From positions 1,364,001 through 1,428,000 of the forward strand of contig CBDIDR010000001.1 in NCBI GenBank assembly GCA_965277895.1: a stretch of DNA of 64,000 bases, read 5' to 3'. Positions 9,326 through 18,629 of this stretch are shown here, in pieces. The notes under the pieces were generated by a model, which saw nothing but the letters and a program-made list of their open reading frames with translations, was not told the origin of the DNA and did no database searches. This stretch comes from GCA-2862585 sp965277895 (GTDB lineage: Bacteria; Bacteroidota; Bacteroidia; Flavobacteriales; UBA7312). Position 1 is the first letter of the stretch. The number at the start of each line of letters is the position of its first letter. The position numbers and the translations under genes are program-made.

Positions 9326-9355
9326 AAAAAAGCCAAACGTCTGTCTGGCTTTTTT
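9326..9355. terminator. Bidirectional terminator between convergent genes
   Basis: A 10-bp perfect stem (AAAAAAGCCA / TGGCTTTTTT) with a 10-base loop lies between the DUF1566 gene and the convergent FKBP gene. A and T runs on either side allow it to work on both strands. Confidence 0.8.
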
Positions 9356-9374
9356 GAAATATTATACTGAAAAG

Positions 9375-10037
9375 TTATCCACCAATCGAAATTAACTCGA
9401 CTTCAAACACTAAAGTAGCATTAGGTCCAATTGCACCACCTGCACCTCTTTCACCATAAGCTAAGTTAGAAGGGATGAATAATTTGTATTTAGCACCTGG
9501 ATTCATCAATTGTAGTGCTTCTACCCATCCTGGAATAACACCATTTACTGGGAATGTAGCTGGCTGACCTCTGTCGACAGAACTGTCAAAAACAGTACCA
9601 TCAATTAACGTTCCATGATAATGTACTGTAACATTGTCTGTTTCTTTTGGAGAGTCACCTGAACCTTCTTCTAGTACTTCGTACTGTAAACCAGTTGCAG
9701 TAGTAACTACACCATCTCTCTTAGCGTTTTCATCTAAGAATTTCTGACCAGCTTCAACATTAGCTTTTTGCTTTTCATTAGCTAACTTTCCAAAATAGTC
9801 TTGCAAAACAATATTAGCTTCTTCTTCAGAGATTTCTAAAGTGTTTCCTTCAAAAACATCCTTAAAAGCTTTAGCAATAGCATCTGAATCTATACTTTCT
9901 AAACCTTGACTTTTAACGCTTTTGGCTACGTTTACACCCAAACTATAACTTACTTTTTCCATTTCGGTATTTAAATTTTGTGCATTAATACTTGAAAATC
10001 CCAATAGCACAATAAGGGATAAAATTAAATTCTTCAT
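9375..10037 (-). CDS. Exported FKBP-type peptidyl-prolyl cis-trans isomerase
   Basis: About 220 residues from the ATG at 10037; a TTG at 10058 would only add residues in front of the signal peptide. The signal peptide covers residues 1-20 (MKNLILSLIVLLGFSSINAQ). An FKBP_N dimerisation segment follows (YSLGVNVAKSVKSQG), then the FKBP_C catalytic domain from about 120 (TVHYHGTLIDGTVFDSS, GWVEALQLM, YGERGAGGAIGPNATLVF). This is the Mip/FklB architecture. It probably assists folding of proline-containing proteins in the periplasm. A TAnnTTTG box (TATATTTG, 10056-10063 on the minus strand) lies 18 bases upstream of the ATG. Confidence 0.9.
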   Translation of the reverse strand: MKNLILSLIVLLGFSSINAQNLNTEMEKVSYSLGVNVAKSVKSQGLESIDSDAIAKAFKDVFEGNTLEISEEEANIVLQDYFGKLANEKQKANVEAGQKFLDENAKRDGVVTTATGLQYEVLEEGSGDSPKETDNVTVHYHGTLIDGTVFDSSVDRGQPATFPVNGVIPGWVEALQLMNPGAKYKLFIPSNLAYGERGAGGAIGPNATLVFEVELISIGG

Positions 10038-10133
10038 CTTTAATAAATTTGAAGGCAAATATACCTTAATTATAGATAGTTTAGAGTAATTTATGCTAGT
10101 AGTTTTGTATCTTTAACCCTTGATCATAATTCT

Positions 10134-10676
10134 ATGAAAATTACAAAATGTCACATTCAAGGATTACTAACTATTGAACCTACAGTATTTGGTGACAATA
10201 GAGGCTATTTCTTTGAAAGCTTCAATAAGGATAAATTTGATACTGAAGTTCCTAACGTTAGTTTCGTTCAGGATAACCAATCCATATCACACAAAGGTGT
10301 TCTAAGAGGTTTGCACTTTCAAAGCCCCCCCTTTGAACAAGGCAAATTAGTTCGTGTTATTCAAGGCAGTGTATTAGACGTTGCGGTAGATATTCGCAAA
10401 GGCTCTCCTACCTACGGACAATACAAAAGCATACTACTTTGCGGAGAAAACAATCTACAGTTTTGGATACCTCCAGGATTTGCACATGGTTTTCTAACCC
10501 TAGAAGACAATACCATTTTCAGCTACAAATGTACTGGTCCATACTCTAAAGAGTCAGAAGGTTCAATTTTATGGAATGACAAAGATTTAAATATCGATTG
10601 GAATATCACTACTCCTATTGTTTCTGAAAAAGATCAAATAGCCGAAACATTTAAACAGTTTAAAAGCCCTTTCTAA
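10134..10676 (+). CDS. rfbC: dTDP-4-dehydrorhamnose 3,5-epimerase
   Basis: This 180-residue cupin enzyme performs the double epimerisation step of dTDP-L-rhamnose synthesis for surface polysaccharides. Visible family blocks are DNRGYFFESF at 21-30, VLRGLHFQ with the catalytic His61, the beta-strand block VRVIQGSVLDVAVDIRKGSP, and PPGFAHGFLTLED followed by the region with Tyr131 and Tyr137. The length is canonical. The other rhamnose genes (rfbA, rfbB, rfbD) are not nearby. Its stop codon is immediately followed by the ATG of the lytic transglycosylase. Promoter candidate TAGTTTTG is at 10100-10107. Confidence 0.93.
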   Translation: MKITKCHIQGLLTIEPTVFGDNRGYFFESFNKDKFDTEVPNVSFVQDNQSISHKGVLRGLHFQSPPFEQGKLVRVIQGSVLDVAVDIRKGSPTYGQYKSILLCGENNLQFWIPPGFAHGFLTLEDNTIFSYKCTGPYSKESEGSILWNDKDLNIDWNITTPIVSEKDQIAETFKQFKSPF

Positions 10677-11648
10677 ATGAAAAAATACATTTCTTTTACT
10701 TCAATATTAGTAGCGTCTGCACTAGTTATTTCACTTTTTACCTTTTCGTCAAAAGAGTATGCAGACAAACTGTCAATACTTGAAAACCTCAAAGAAAAGT
10801 ACTCAATTTTTGCCTTACCTAAACCTACTAACAGCCTTTATTTCGCAAACGAAAGAGCACCATTAGAAAACCCTGATATCTGGGAAAGATATGATAAAGA
10901 GCTTCTAAAAAATACCTATTGGCAATCCAATACCTTACTACTACACAAAAGAGCAGCTAAGTATTTCCCAGTAATAGAGCCTATTCTTAAAGAAAATAAC
11001 ATTCCAGATGACTTCAAATATCTGGCTTTGATAGAAAGCGGCTTAGAAAATGTAACATCACCTGCTGGGGCAAAAGGATTTTGGCAAATTATGAAATCTA
11101 CTGCTAAGGAGTTTGGGCTAGAAGTGAATTCTGAAATTGACGAACGTTACCACCTTGAAAAATCCACTGTAGCAGCTTGCACTTTTTTATCAGCAGCTCA
11201 CGAAAAATTTGGCAGCTGGACTCTAGCAGCTGCAGCCTATAATATGGGAAGGTCTGGACTTCAAAAACAACTCGATAGACAGAAATGTGAAGGCTACTAT
11301 AATTTATTGTTAAACGATGAAACTTCTAGATATGTATTTAGAATTTTAGCCATCAAAGAAATTATTGAAAACCCAAAAAAATATGGCTTTCAATTCAGAA
11401 GTGAAGACCTCTATAAAAATATACCTACATATACTGTAAAAGTAGATTCAACCGTTGACAGTTGGGCAGACTTTTCAAATAATATAGGCATCAACTATAA
11501 GATTTTGAAAATTCATAACCCTTGGCTGAGACAAAGCTATCTAACCAATACATCTAGAAAAAATTACGAGATTAAGATACCTTCTAGTGAAGCATATAAT
11601 TTAAACGTTCAAAAAACAAGTTCAGAAAGTAAGCCTTTAGATGAGTAA
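10677..11648 (+). CDS. Lytic transglycosylase (SLT domain), probably membrane-anchored
   Basis: 323 residues. The N-terminus (about 5-24) is a signal peptide or anchor with no lipobox Cys. An SLT/MltD-like lysozyme-fold domain covers about 95-235: ALIESG contains the likely catalytic Glu120, followed by GAKGFWQIM and AAAAYNMG. The C-terminal 90 residues (PTYTVKVDSTVDSWADF, NPWLR) resemble a degenerate LysM-like module. It cleaves peptidoglycan glycan strands, forming 1,6-anhydro ends. It starts directly after rfbC and overlaps uvrA by 8 bp, so the three genes form one operon. Confidence 0.88.
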   Translation: MKKYISFTSILVASALVISLFTFSSKEYADKLSILENLKEKYSIFALPKPTNSLYFANERAPLENPDIWERYDKELLKNTYWQSNTLLLHKRAAKYFPVIEPILKENNIPDDFKYLALIESGLENVTSPAGAKGFWQIMKSTAKEFGLEVNSEIDERYHLEKSTVAACTFLSAAHEKFGSWTLAAAAYNMGRSGLQKQLDRQKCEGYYNLLLNDETSRYVFRILAIKEIIENPKKYGFQFRSEDLYKNIPTYTVKVDSTVDSWADFSNNIGINYKILKIHNPWLRQSYLTNTSRKNYEIKIPSSEAYNLNVQKTSSESKPLDE

Positions 11649-14466
11649 AAATAAAGAGACACTTCAAATATTTGGAGCGAAGGAGCATAACCTTAAAAAT
11701 ATTGACATCACCATTCCCAGAAATGAATTGGTAGTCATTACAGGTTTGAGCGGCAGTGGGAAATCATCACTTGCTTTTGACACCATCTATGCGGAAGGAC
11801 AAAGAAGGTATATTGAGACCTTTACTGCTTACGCTAGACAATTTCTTGGAGGACTTGAACGACCGAATGTCGATAAAATCAGCGGACTCTCCCCTGTTAT
11901 ATCTATCGAACAAAAAACCACCAATAAAAACCCTCGTTCAACAGTCGGTACTATTACTGAAATTTATGACTTTTTAAGACTACTTTTTGCTAGAGCGTCT
12001 GATGCATACTCCTACAATACAGGCGAGAAAATGGTGTCTTATACTAATGATGAGATAAACGACATCATTACAAACGAGCTGAATCAAGAGAAAACCATCA
12101 TCCTTGCTCCTGTTGTTATTTCAAGAAAAGGACATTACAGAGAACTGTTTGAACAAACCGCCAGACAAGGTTTTTTAAAAGTTAGGGTTGACGGTGAACT
12201 AACCGAAATAACACCTGGCATGAAGCTTGACCGCTTCAAAACTCACGATATCGAAATTGTCATTGATAAGCTTATTATAAAAAAAGAAAATGAAAAACGC
12301 TTAAAACAATCCATTGAAACGGCAATGAAGTACGGAGATGGATTAATAATGACCCTCAATATAGAAAATGGTGATGAGCGTTATTTCAGTCGACACTTAA
12401 TGTGTTCCAAAACTGGCATTTCATATGCACAACCAGAGCCGAACAGTTTTTCATTTAATTCACCTAAGGGGGCATGCTCAAAATGTAACGGCTTAGGAAT
12501 TAAATCCGTAATTGATAAAAGTAAAATCATTAATGAAAAACTTAGCATTAATAATGGTGGACTAATTCCAATTGCTAAGAATGCAAACTCATGGGTTACT
12601 AGTCAGATAGAAACTATAGGCAAGAAATATGATTTCAATTTATCCACTCCTATTAAGGACATTCCAAAAAAGGGAATGGATGCTATTCTTTATGGGTCAA
12701 ATGAAACCTTTGACGTAGAGCTTAAAGAAGCTGGACTTAGTAAATCTTATAAAATAAATTTTGAAGGAATTATCAATTTCATTGAAGACCAATTCAAGAA
12801 CTCATCATCAACCAAACTTAGGCGTTGGGCAAGTGAATTCATGATTAAAAAAGAATGCGAAAAATGCAACGGATCTAGATTAAAAAAGGAATCGTTATTC
12901 TTCAAAATAGACGAGAAAAACATTTCTGAAGTCGCTGAAATGGATATCATCGAACTTAAAAAGTGGATTGATAGCCTGGAAAGCAAACTCAATGAAAAGC
13001 AGAAAATAATTGGAAACGAAATTATCAAGGAATTAAGTAAACGTATACAATTTCTAATAGACGTTGGTCTAAATTACCTTTCCTTACACCGTTCGTCAAG
13101 AAGTATTTCGGGTGGTGAAAGCCAACGTATTCGACTAGCTACGCAGATAGGTTCGCAATTAACAGATGTTCTATACATTCTCGATGAGCCTAGTATAGGA
13201 CTTCACCAAAGAGATAACCAAAAGTTAATCCAATCTCTAAAGAAACTAAGAGATATTGGTAACTCAATTATTGTAGTAGAACACGATAAGGATATGATTA
13301 TGTCAGCTGACCACATTATTGATATCGGGCCAGGTGCAGGAATACATGGTGGAAGTATTATAGCTCAAGGTAATATAAAAGAGTTTCTTTCCAAAGGTTC
13401 TTTAACAATTGATTACTTAACGGGAAATCAATCCATTAAGCCAAATCCAAAACGTAGAAGCGGTAACGGTAAAAAAATATCTATTAAAGGGGCCAGAGGA
13501 AACAATCTAAAAAATATAAATGTTGACTTCCCTCTAGGAAAATTCATAGGTGTTATCGGCGTTTCTGGCAGTGGAAAAAGCACATTGGTAAACGAAACGC
13601 TTTACCCTATTCTAAATCAGCATTTTTACAATAGTGTAAAAAAACCACTAGAATATGATGCCATTAGTGGACTTGAACATATCGATAAAGTCATCGAAGT
13701 TGACCAATCACCCATTGGAAGGACACCCCGTTCAAATCCAGCAACATATTCGGGAGTATTTTCAGAGATAAGAGCCCTTTACACCAATCACCCAGAATCA
13801 AAAGCAAGAGGCTATAAAGTAGGTCGATTCTCCTTCAATGTAAGTGGCGGAAGATGCGAAGACTGTAAAGGTGCTGGAGTTAGAACTATCGAAATGAATT
13901 TCTTACCTGATGTATATATCAATTGCGAAAGCTGTAATGGCAAACGCTATAACAAAGAAACTTTAGACATTAGATACAAAGGGAAATCCATTTCGGATGT
14001 ACTTGAAATGACACTCAACCAAGCCTTAGAATTTTTTGAAAATCATCCTAAAATCAAACGACAAATTAGTGCACTAGTAGAAGTTGGCTTAGGCTATGTA
14101 AAACTGGGTCAACAGTCCACTACCCTGTCTGGTGGCGAATCTCAAAGAGTAAAACTTGCAAGTGAATTGGCAAAACGAAGTACTGGAAATACTTTTTATA
14201 TATTAGACGAACCTACAACTGGATTGCATTTTGAAGATGTGAACGTTCTTCTTCAAGTGCTTGAAAAAATTGTTGATAAAGGAAATACGGTGGTCGTTAT
14301 TGAACATAACCTCGATGTTATTAAAATGACAGACCACATAATAGAAATTGGTCCTGATGGAGGAAAAAATGGTGGTAATGTTATAAATACAGGAACTCCC
14401 GAAGAACTTATACAATCAACCAAAGGCCACACAGCACCATTTCTTAAAGATGAATTACTAAACTAA
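11641..14466 (+). CDS. uvrA: Excinuclease ABC subunit A
   Basis: This 941-residue ATPase is the damage-recognition subunit of nucleotide excision repair. It has two ABC modules. The first Walker A (GLSGSGKS) is at 35-42 and the second (GVSGSGKS) near 640. Both signature motifs are present (ISGGESQRIRLA and LSGGESQRVKLA). Two zinc-binding clusters are visible: CSKTGISY with ACSKCNGLG in the first half, and CEDCKGAG with CESCNGKRYN in the second. The length is canonical and nothing is missing. It overlaps the 3' end of the transglycosylase gene. Confidence 0.97.
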   Translation: MSKNKETLQIFGAKEHNLKNIDITIPRNELVVITGLSGSGKSSLAFDTIYAEGQRRYIETFTAYARQFLGGLERPNVDKISGLSPVISIEQKTTNKNPRSTVGTITEIYDFLRLLFARASDAYSYNTGEKMVSYTNDEINDIITNELNQEKTIILAPVVISRKGHYRELFEQTARQGFLKVRVDGELTEITPGMKLDRFKTHDIEIVIDKLIIKKENEKRLKQSIETAMKYGDGLIMTLNIENGDERYFSRHLMCSKTGISYAQPEPNSFSFNSPKGACSKCNGLGIKSVIDKSKIINEKLSINNGGLIPIAKNANSWVTSQIETIGKKYDFNLSTPIKDIPKKGMDAILYGSNETFDVELKEAGLSKSYKINFEGIINFIEDQFKNSSSTKLRRWASEFMIKKECEKCNGSRLKKESLFFKIDEKNISEVAEMDIIELKKWIDSLESKLNEKQKIIGNEIIKELSKRIQFLIDVGLNYLSLHRSSRSISGGESQRIRLATQIGSQLTDVLYILDEPSIGLHQRDNQKLIQSLKKLRDIGNSIIVVEHDKDMIMSADHIIDIGPGAGIHGGSIIAQGNIKEFLSKGSLTIDYLTGNQSIKPNPKRRSGNGKKISIKGARGNNLKNINVDFPLGKFIGVIGVSGSGKSTLVNETLYPILNQHFYNSVKKPLEYDAISGLEHIDKVIEVDQSPIGRTPRSNPATYSGVFSEIRALYTNHPESKARGYKVGRFSFNVSGGRCEDCKGAGVRTIEMNFLPDVYINCESCNGKRYNKETLDIRYKGKSISDVLEMTLNQALEFFENHPKIKRQISALVEVGLGYVKLGQQSTTLSGGESQRVKLASELAKRSTGNTFYILDEPTTGLHFEDVNVLLQVLEKIVDKGNTVVVIEHNLDVIKMTDHIIEIGPDGGKNGGNVINTGTPEELIQSTKGHTAPFLKDELLN

Positions 14467-14479
14467 CACATATAAAAAC

Positions 14480-15181
14480 ATGAAGAAAAAAATTGAAAAA
14501 GCTTTTGAATTAAAAAGCTGGAACGAAATCAAGACAAGTGACTCTTGGCAAATATTTAAAATAATGGCTGAATTTGTTCAGGCATTCGAAACACTTTCAA
14601 AAATTGGACCTTGTGTATCTATTTTTGGTTCTGCACGAACCAAACCAGATAATCCTTATTACAAACAAGCCGAAGAAATAGCAGAAAAATTAACTCAAAA
14701 AGGCTACGGCGTAATTACAGGTGGTGGCTTTGGAATAATGGAAGCTGGTAATAAAGGTGCAAAACAAGGGAAAGGTAAGTCAGTTGGCTTAAATATTGAC
14801 CTGCCATTTGAACAAGAAGCAAATAGCTATATAGACAATGACAAACTCATCAATTTTGATTACTTCTTTGTGAGAAAAGTGATGTTTGTTAAATATGCAC
14901 AAGGATTTGTTGTAATGCCAGGAGGTGTTGGCACATTGGATGAACTTTTTGAAGCTATAACACTAATTCAAACTAAAAAAATAGCTCCATTTCCAATTGT
15001 TTTAGTTGGAAAAAAATATTGGAGTGGATTAATTGACTGGATTAGAGAAGTTATGCTTGCTGAAGAACAGAATATTAGCCCAGAAGATTTAGACCTTTTT
15101 AATCTAGTAGACACGACCGATGAAGCTGTTGAATGCATTGACAACTTTTATTCTAAATATTTGCTGAAGCCAAACTTCTAG
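14480..15181 (+). CDS. LOG family protein (nucleotide 5'-monophosphate phosphoribohydrolase-like)
   Basis: A 233-residue Rossmann-like protein with the LOG signature PGGVGTLDELFE near 147-158 and the phosphate-binding GGGFGIMEAGNKGA block near 82-95. The family includes cytokinin-activating LOG enzymes and bacterial nucleosidases such as PpnN, and was formerly mis-annotated as lysine decarboxylase. The N-terminal 45 residues precede the core, as in many TIGR00730-type proteins. It follows uvrA by 13 bp and probably ends that operon. The physiological substrate cannot be read from the sequence. Confidence 0.88.
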   Translation: MKKKIEKAFELKSWNEIKTSDSWQIFKIMAEFVQAFETLSKIGPCVSIFGSARTKPDNPYYKQAEEIAEKLTQKGYGVITGGGFGIMEAGNKGAKQGKGKSVGLNIDLPFEQEANSYIDNDKLINFDYFFVRKVMFVKYAQGFVVMPGGVGTLDELFEAITLIQTKKIAPFPIVLVGKKYWSGLIDWIREVMLAEEQNISPEDLDLFNLVDTTDEAVECIDNFYSKYLLKPNF

Positions 15182-15236
15182 TTCATAATAGAAATTTTCT
15201 TAGTTTTACAGACGATCACAACAAATAAGAATTTAG

Positions 15237-17366
15237 ATGAAAAAATTCGTTTCAACAGCAGTTTTAAGTACTTTAATTACCCTTGCGTGGGCACAAATTC
15301 CAGACCCAGAATATATACCTTCTGAATACCAATCTGGAGTTTCAGAAAATTCTGAAGACAGTGTCTCAAACCAAGCCTTAGATACTGATGCTAATCCTAA
15401 TGAACCTAAAAAACTAGAGCCAAAACTATATATTGGCTTTGGTAACTTTAACTTTAGAGGAGATATTTCAGATACACGTAACTCTGGACTTATCGGACAG
15501 TCAGGATTTCAAATTGGTTTAGCTGCTAGCTTAAATGAGAATATAGATGCAGCATTAATAATGCAAGAAGGTGTTGTAAGAGTAGATGGTATTTCCAGAG
15601 ATGATTTACCAAAAAACTTTAAGAGTACACTAAATTCAATTGGTTTTAGATTTAACTACAATTTAAATAAATCAAGTTCTCAAAATAAACTAACTCCCTA
15701 TCTGGGTTTAGGTTTAAACTATCTAAAATTTGACTCAAAAGGTTCAAACGATGATAGTAATAACGAATACGAAATCGATTTACTAAGTGACTGGCTTTTA
15801 AATCCTGAAAATACAGAGGCATACAGTCAAACAGCAATTGAAATTCCTGTCACTTTAGGAGTGAAATTCAAGGTTAACGACAGGTTAAACCTAAACTTTA
15901 GTTCTGCATATCACTATACAAATTCTGATTACATTGATAATATTGTCGATGGCTCATCAGATAAATACTTCGTAAACTCGGTACATGCAGTCTATGATTT
16001 ATACTGTAAAAATTGTGAAGAGGATGATTACGTTCCTCAAGTGCACGACGACTATCTAGTAAATTTCGAAAGCCTAGACAGAGAAGATGAAGATGGCGAT
16101 GGTGTTGCAGATATTGATGATTTTTGTATTGGTACACCATCAAGAGTTAAAGTGGATGCCGTTGGTTGTCCTGTTGACACAGATAATGATGATGTTCCAG
16201 ATTACCTAGATAAAGAACCAAATACTCCACAAGGAGCGGTTGTAAGTGTGAATGGTGTTCAGTTAACAGATAAAATGAGTGAAGCCATTTATCTAAATTA
16301 TCTAAACGCTACATCTAGAAAAGATGCATCATCTTATTTTGATGAAAACTACCCAACTGATAAATTCATTAAAATTACAAAAGAGGTCGTAAATATTGAT
16401 GGCGATACCCTTATGGTTGATATATACAAGCCTAAAGTCTTCCAACAAATTTTTGATCAACAAAAAGAATTTGAAGAAACAGTTACGCCGTCTCAGTATG
16501 TTGATTTAAACTCTAAAACGTACTATAAAATCCAAATGGCTAAACATTCTAAAGGAATGGATGCTTCAGAGATTAATAGATTAATGAGCATTAGTAACAT
16601 TAAAAGTACTATCGAAGGTGATTACACCTCTTACTACTCTGGTGAATACGAGGATATAATGAAGGCTAATCAACGCCAAAAACAACTTATCAATAGTGGT
16701 TATTCTAACACATATATAGTTGAAGATAAACAAGGTGACTTAAGAAAAGTAACTTCTGAAGAAATCAACAGAGAAAGAAATCTAAGAGCATCAGCTAAAT
16801 TGGAAGACCTACCTCCTCTTCAGGATATAGTTTTCCGTGTTCAATTAGATGTATTAAAAGAAGTTGACCTTGACTTCTATGACTTAGACGAATTAGTCAT
16901 CTTTGAGGATAATGAAGGATTTAAGCATGTATTTACTGAAGGTTACTCATCTTACGAAGAAGCTCTTGAAAGAAGAAATGAGCTTTACTTCATGAGCTAC
17001 GAAAATGCCAAAGTAGTTGCCATCAAAGAAGGTGAATTAGTAGATGCTAAAGAATATATGGATATCGGTTACACTGAAGAAAATGCATCAGTTTATGGTG
17101 ATGTAATCTTTAAAGTACAGCTAGGTATTTTTAGTAAAAATGAAGTAGTTGAAACTGCAAAAATTAATGAACTAGAAGGTGTAGAAAAAACAGAAATATC
17201 AAATGGTATTTTCAGATACACCACAGGTACGTTCACAAATATTCAAGCAGCAATGCTAAGACTTGAAAAAGTTACGAAAATGGGCTATGACGGATGTTAC
17301 CCAATTGCATTCTACAACAATGAGCAAATATCCATTAAGAAGGCTAAAGAATTAATTGGTTTGTAG
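15237..17366 (+). CDS. Outer-membrane barrel protein with TSP3-like linker and three SPOR-like repeats
   Basis: 709 residues with a signal peptide (1-20, ending AWAQ). Residues of about 60-265 look like an eight-stranded outer-membrane beta-barrel (alternating pattern, PKLYIGFGNFNF). Next comes an acidic calcium-binding-like TSP type-3 linker (DEDGDGVADIDD, DTDNDDVPDYLDKE) near 280-325. The rest of the protein contains three segments that each begin with an SPOR-like strand: YYKIQMAKHS near 422, VFRVQLDVL near 534 and IFKVQLGIF near 622. In related OmpA-like proteins the linker leads to an OmpA peptidoglycan-binding domain; here it is replaced by the SPOR-like part. The likely role is linking the outer membrane to peptidoglycan. 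A terminator follows. Confidence 0.7.
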   Translation: MKKFVSTAVLSTLITLAWAQIPDPEYIPSEYQSGVSENSEDSVSNQALDTDANPNEPKKLEPKLYIGFGNFNFRGDISDTRNSGLIGQSGFQIGLAASLNENIDAALIMQEGVVRVDGISRDDLPKNFKSTLNSIGFRFNYNLNKSSSQNKLTPYLGLGLNYLKFDSKGSNDDSNNEYEIDLLSDWLLNPENTEAYSQTAIEIPVTLGVKFKVNDRLNLNFSSAYHYTNSDYIDNIVDGSSDKYFVNSVHAVYDLYCKNCEEDDYVPQVHDDYLVNFESLDREDEDGDGVADIDDFCIGTPSRVKVDAVGCPVDTDNDDVPDYLDKEPNTPQGAVVSVNGVQLTDKMSEAIYLNYLNATSRKDASSYFDENYPTDKFIKITKEVVNIDGDTLMVDIYKPKVFQQIFDQQKEFEETVTPSQYVDLNSKTYYKIQMAKHSKGMDASEINRLMSISNIKSTIEGDYTSYYSGEYEDIMKANQRQKQLINSGYSNTYIVEDKQGDLRKVTSEEINRERNLRASAKLEDLPPLQDIVFRVQLDVLKEVDLDFYDLDELVIFEDNEGFKHVFTEGYSSYEEALERRNELYFMSYENAKVVAIKEGELVDAKEYMDIGYTEENASVYGDVIFKVQLGIFSKNEVVETAKINELEGVEKTEISNGIFRYTTGTFTNIQAAMLRLEKVTKMGYDGCYPIAFYNNEQISIKKAKELIGL

Positions 17367-17391
17367 TTTTAAACTAATCTATAAGTAAATA

Positions 17392-17417
17392 AAAAAGCGA
17401 CTATTCAGTCGCTTTTT
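17392..17417. terminator. Bidirectional terminator
   Basis: An 11-bp perfect stem (AAAAAGCGACT / AGTCGCTTTTT) with an ATTC loop separates two convergent genes. The stop codon of the minus-strand RlmL-like gene (17401-17403) lies inside the hairpin. Confidence 0.85.
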
Positions 17418-18582
17418 GTTTGCTTAGTTTTTTAGAGCCATCGTACATTTCATACTTTAAGAAACGGCACTCCAAATTACCATTGAATATCTTAATTCGC
17501 CTAGTATGCTTTAGATGAATACTATTAACGGCTTCCATGTCAGATGTAATTAACCATGCAGAACAACCCGCATAATTCTTTTTAAATGTATCACCAATAC
17601 TTGCATAAAGTTCGTGAGTATCCACATTTAATCGCTCTCCATACGGCGGATTAAATAATATAGTACCGCCATTTGGCAGTAACTCTGGCTTTCTCACAAA
17701 ATTAGCACGCTTTACCTCTATTATATCGTCAAGCATAGCGTCTTTAATATTTTCCTGTGCTTTTCTAACAGAAGCAAAAGCCCTATCACAACCAATAATT
17801 CTCCCCTCAAAATCAGAGACCTTATTCATTGAAACTTCTTTTATCTTATCCCATAAAGGTTCGTCAAAATTATTCCAATTCATAAAACAGAACTTCTTTC
17901 TATGCAGAGCTGGAGGAATATTACAAGCAATCATAGCCGCTTCAATTAAAATCGTTCCAGAGCCACACATTGGGTCTAAAAAGTCACTCTGTCTATCCCA
18001 ATCGCTAAGTAAAATTAATCCTGCTGCTAAAACCTCACTAATTGGTGCCTCATTAGTAGCATGTCTATACCCTCTTTTATGTAGAGATTCGCCTGAGCTA
18101 TCAAGTGACAATGTACACTTATCATTAGATACATGAATATTTATCCTAATATCCGGATTTTTAGTATCAACATCAGGTCTGCGTCCCTTTGTTAAATTTC
18201 TAAAATAATCAACAATAGCATCTTTTACTTTAAGAGCTACATAATGGCTATGATTAAAAAAATCAGAATGAACAACAGCGTTAACTGCAATAGTATTGTC
18301 AACACTAATGTATTTTTGCCAATCTAGTTCTAGAGCCTTTTCATACAGTTCAACATCCTTTCTTGCAGTAAAATTAAAAACAGGCTTAAGAATTCGAATC
18401 GCTGTTCTTAGATTAAGATTTGCTTTGTACATAAAACCAATATCACCAACAAAACTAACGGCTCTATTTAGAACTTCAACATCCATTGCACCCAACTGCT
18501 TGAGTTCCTCAGCCAAAACCTCCTCTAGACCAAGTTGAGTTTTAGCAATCATCCGAAAGTTATTTCTTGTAATATTTTTCAT
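17401..18582 (-). CDS. THUMP-domain class I RNA methyltransferase (RlmL/Trm11-like)
   Basis: 393 residues. An N-terminal THUMP RNA-binding region (about 50-165) follows AKTQLGLEEVLAEEL. The methyltransferase core has DPMCGSGTILIEAA as SAM motif I and the catalytic NPPYGERL typical of N2-guanine or N6-adenine methylation. It corresponds to the N-terminal half of E. coli RlmKL (23S rRNA m2G2445); the RlmK half is absent, as in many Bacteroidota. The likely start (18582) has a -7-like box TAACTTCG four bases upstream on the minus strand (18587-18594). The target site is inferred from homology only. Confidence 0.85.
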   Translation of the reverse strand: MKNITRNNFRMIAKTQLGLEEVLAEELKQLGAMDVEVLNRAVSFVGDIGFMYKANLNLRTAIRILKPVFNFTARKDVELYEKALELDWQKYISVDNTIAVNAVVHSDFFNHSHYVALKVKDAIVDYFRNLTKGRRPDVDTKNPDIRINIHVSNDKCTLSLDSSGESLHKRGYRHATNEAPISEVLAAGLILLSDWDRQSDFLDPMCGSGTILIEAAMIACNIPPALHRKKFCFMNWNNFDEPLWDKIKEVSMNKVSDFEGRIIGCDRAFASVRKAQENIKDAMLDDIIEVKRANFVRKPELLPNGGTILFNPPYGERLNVDTHELYASIGDTFKKNYAGCSAWLITSDMEAVNSIHLKHTRRIKIFNGNLECRFLKYEMYDGSKKLSKQKATE

Positions 18583-18586
18583 CCGG

Positions 18587-18625
18587 CGAAGTTAGTTAAA
18601 TAATACGTTAATAAATTTATATTTG
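18587..18625. promoter_or_regulatory. Divergent -7 elements for the RlmL-like and methyltransferase genes
   Basis: On the minus strand TAACTTCG (18587-18594) stands four bases before the ATG of the RlmL-like gene. On the plus strand TATATTTG (18618-18625) stands four bases before the ATG at 18630. Both predict very short or absent 5' leaders. Confidence 0.5.
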
Positions 18626-18629
18626 AGGA

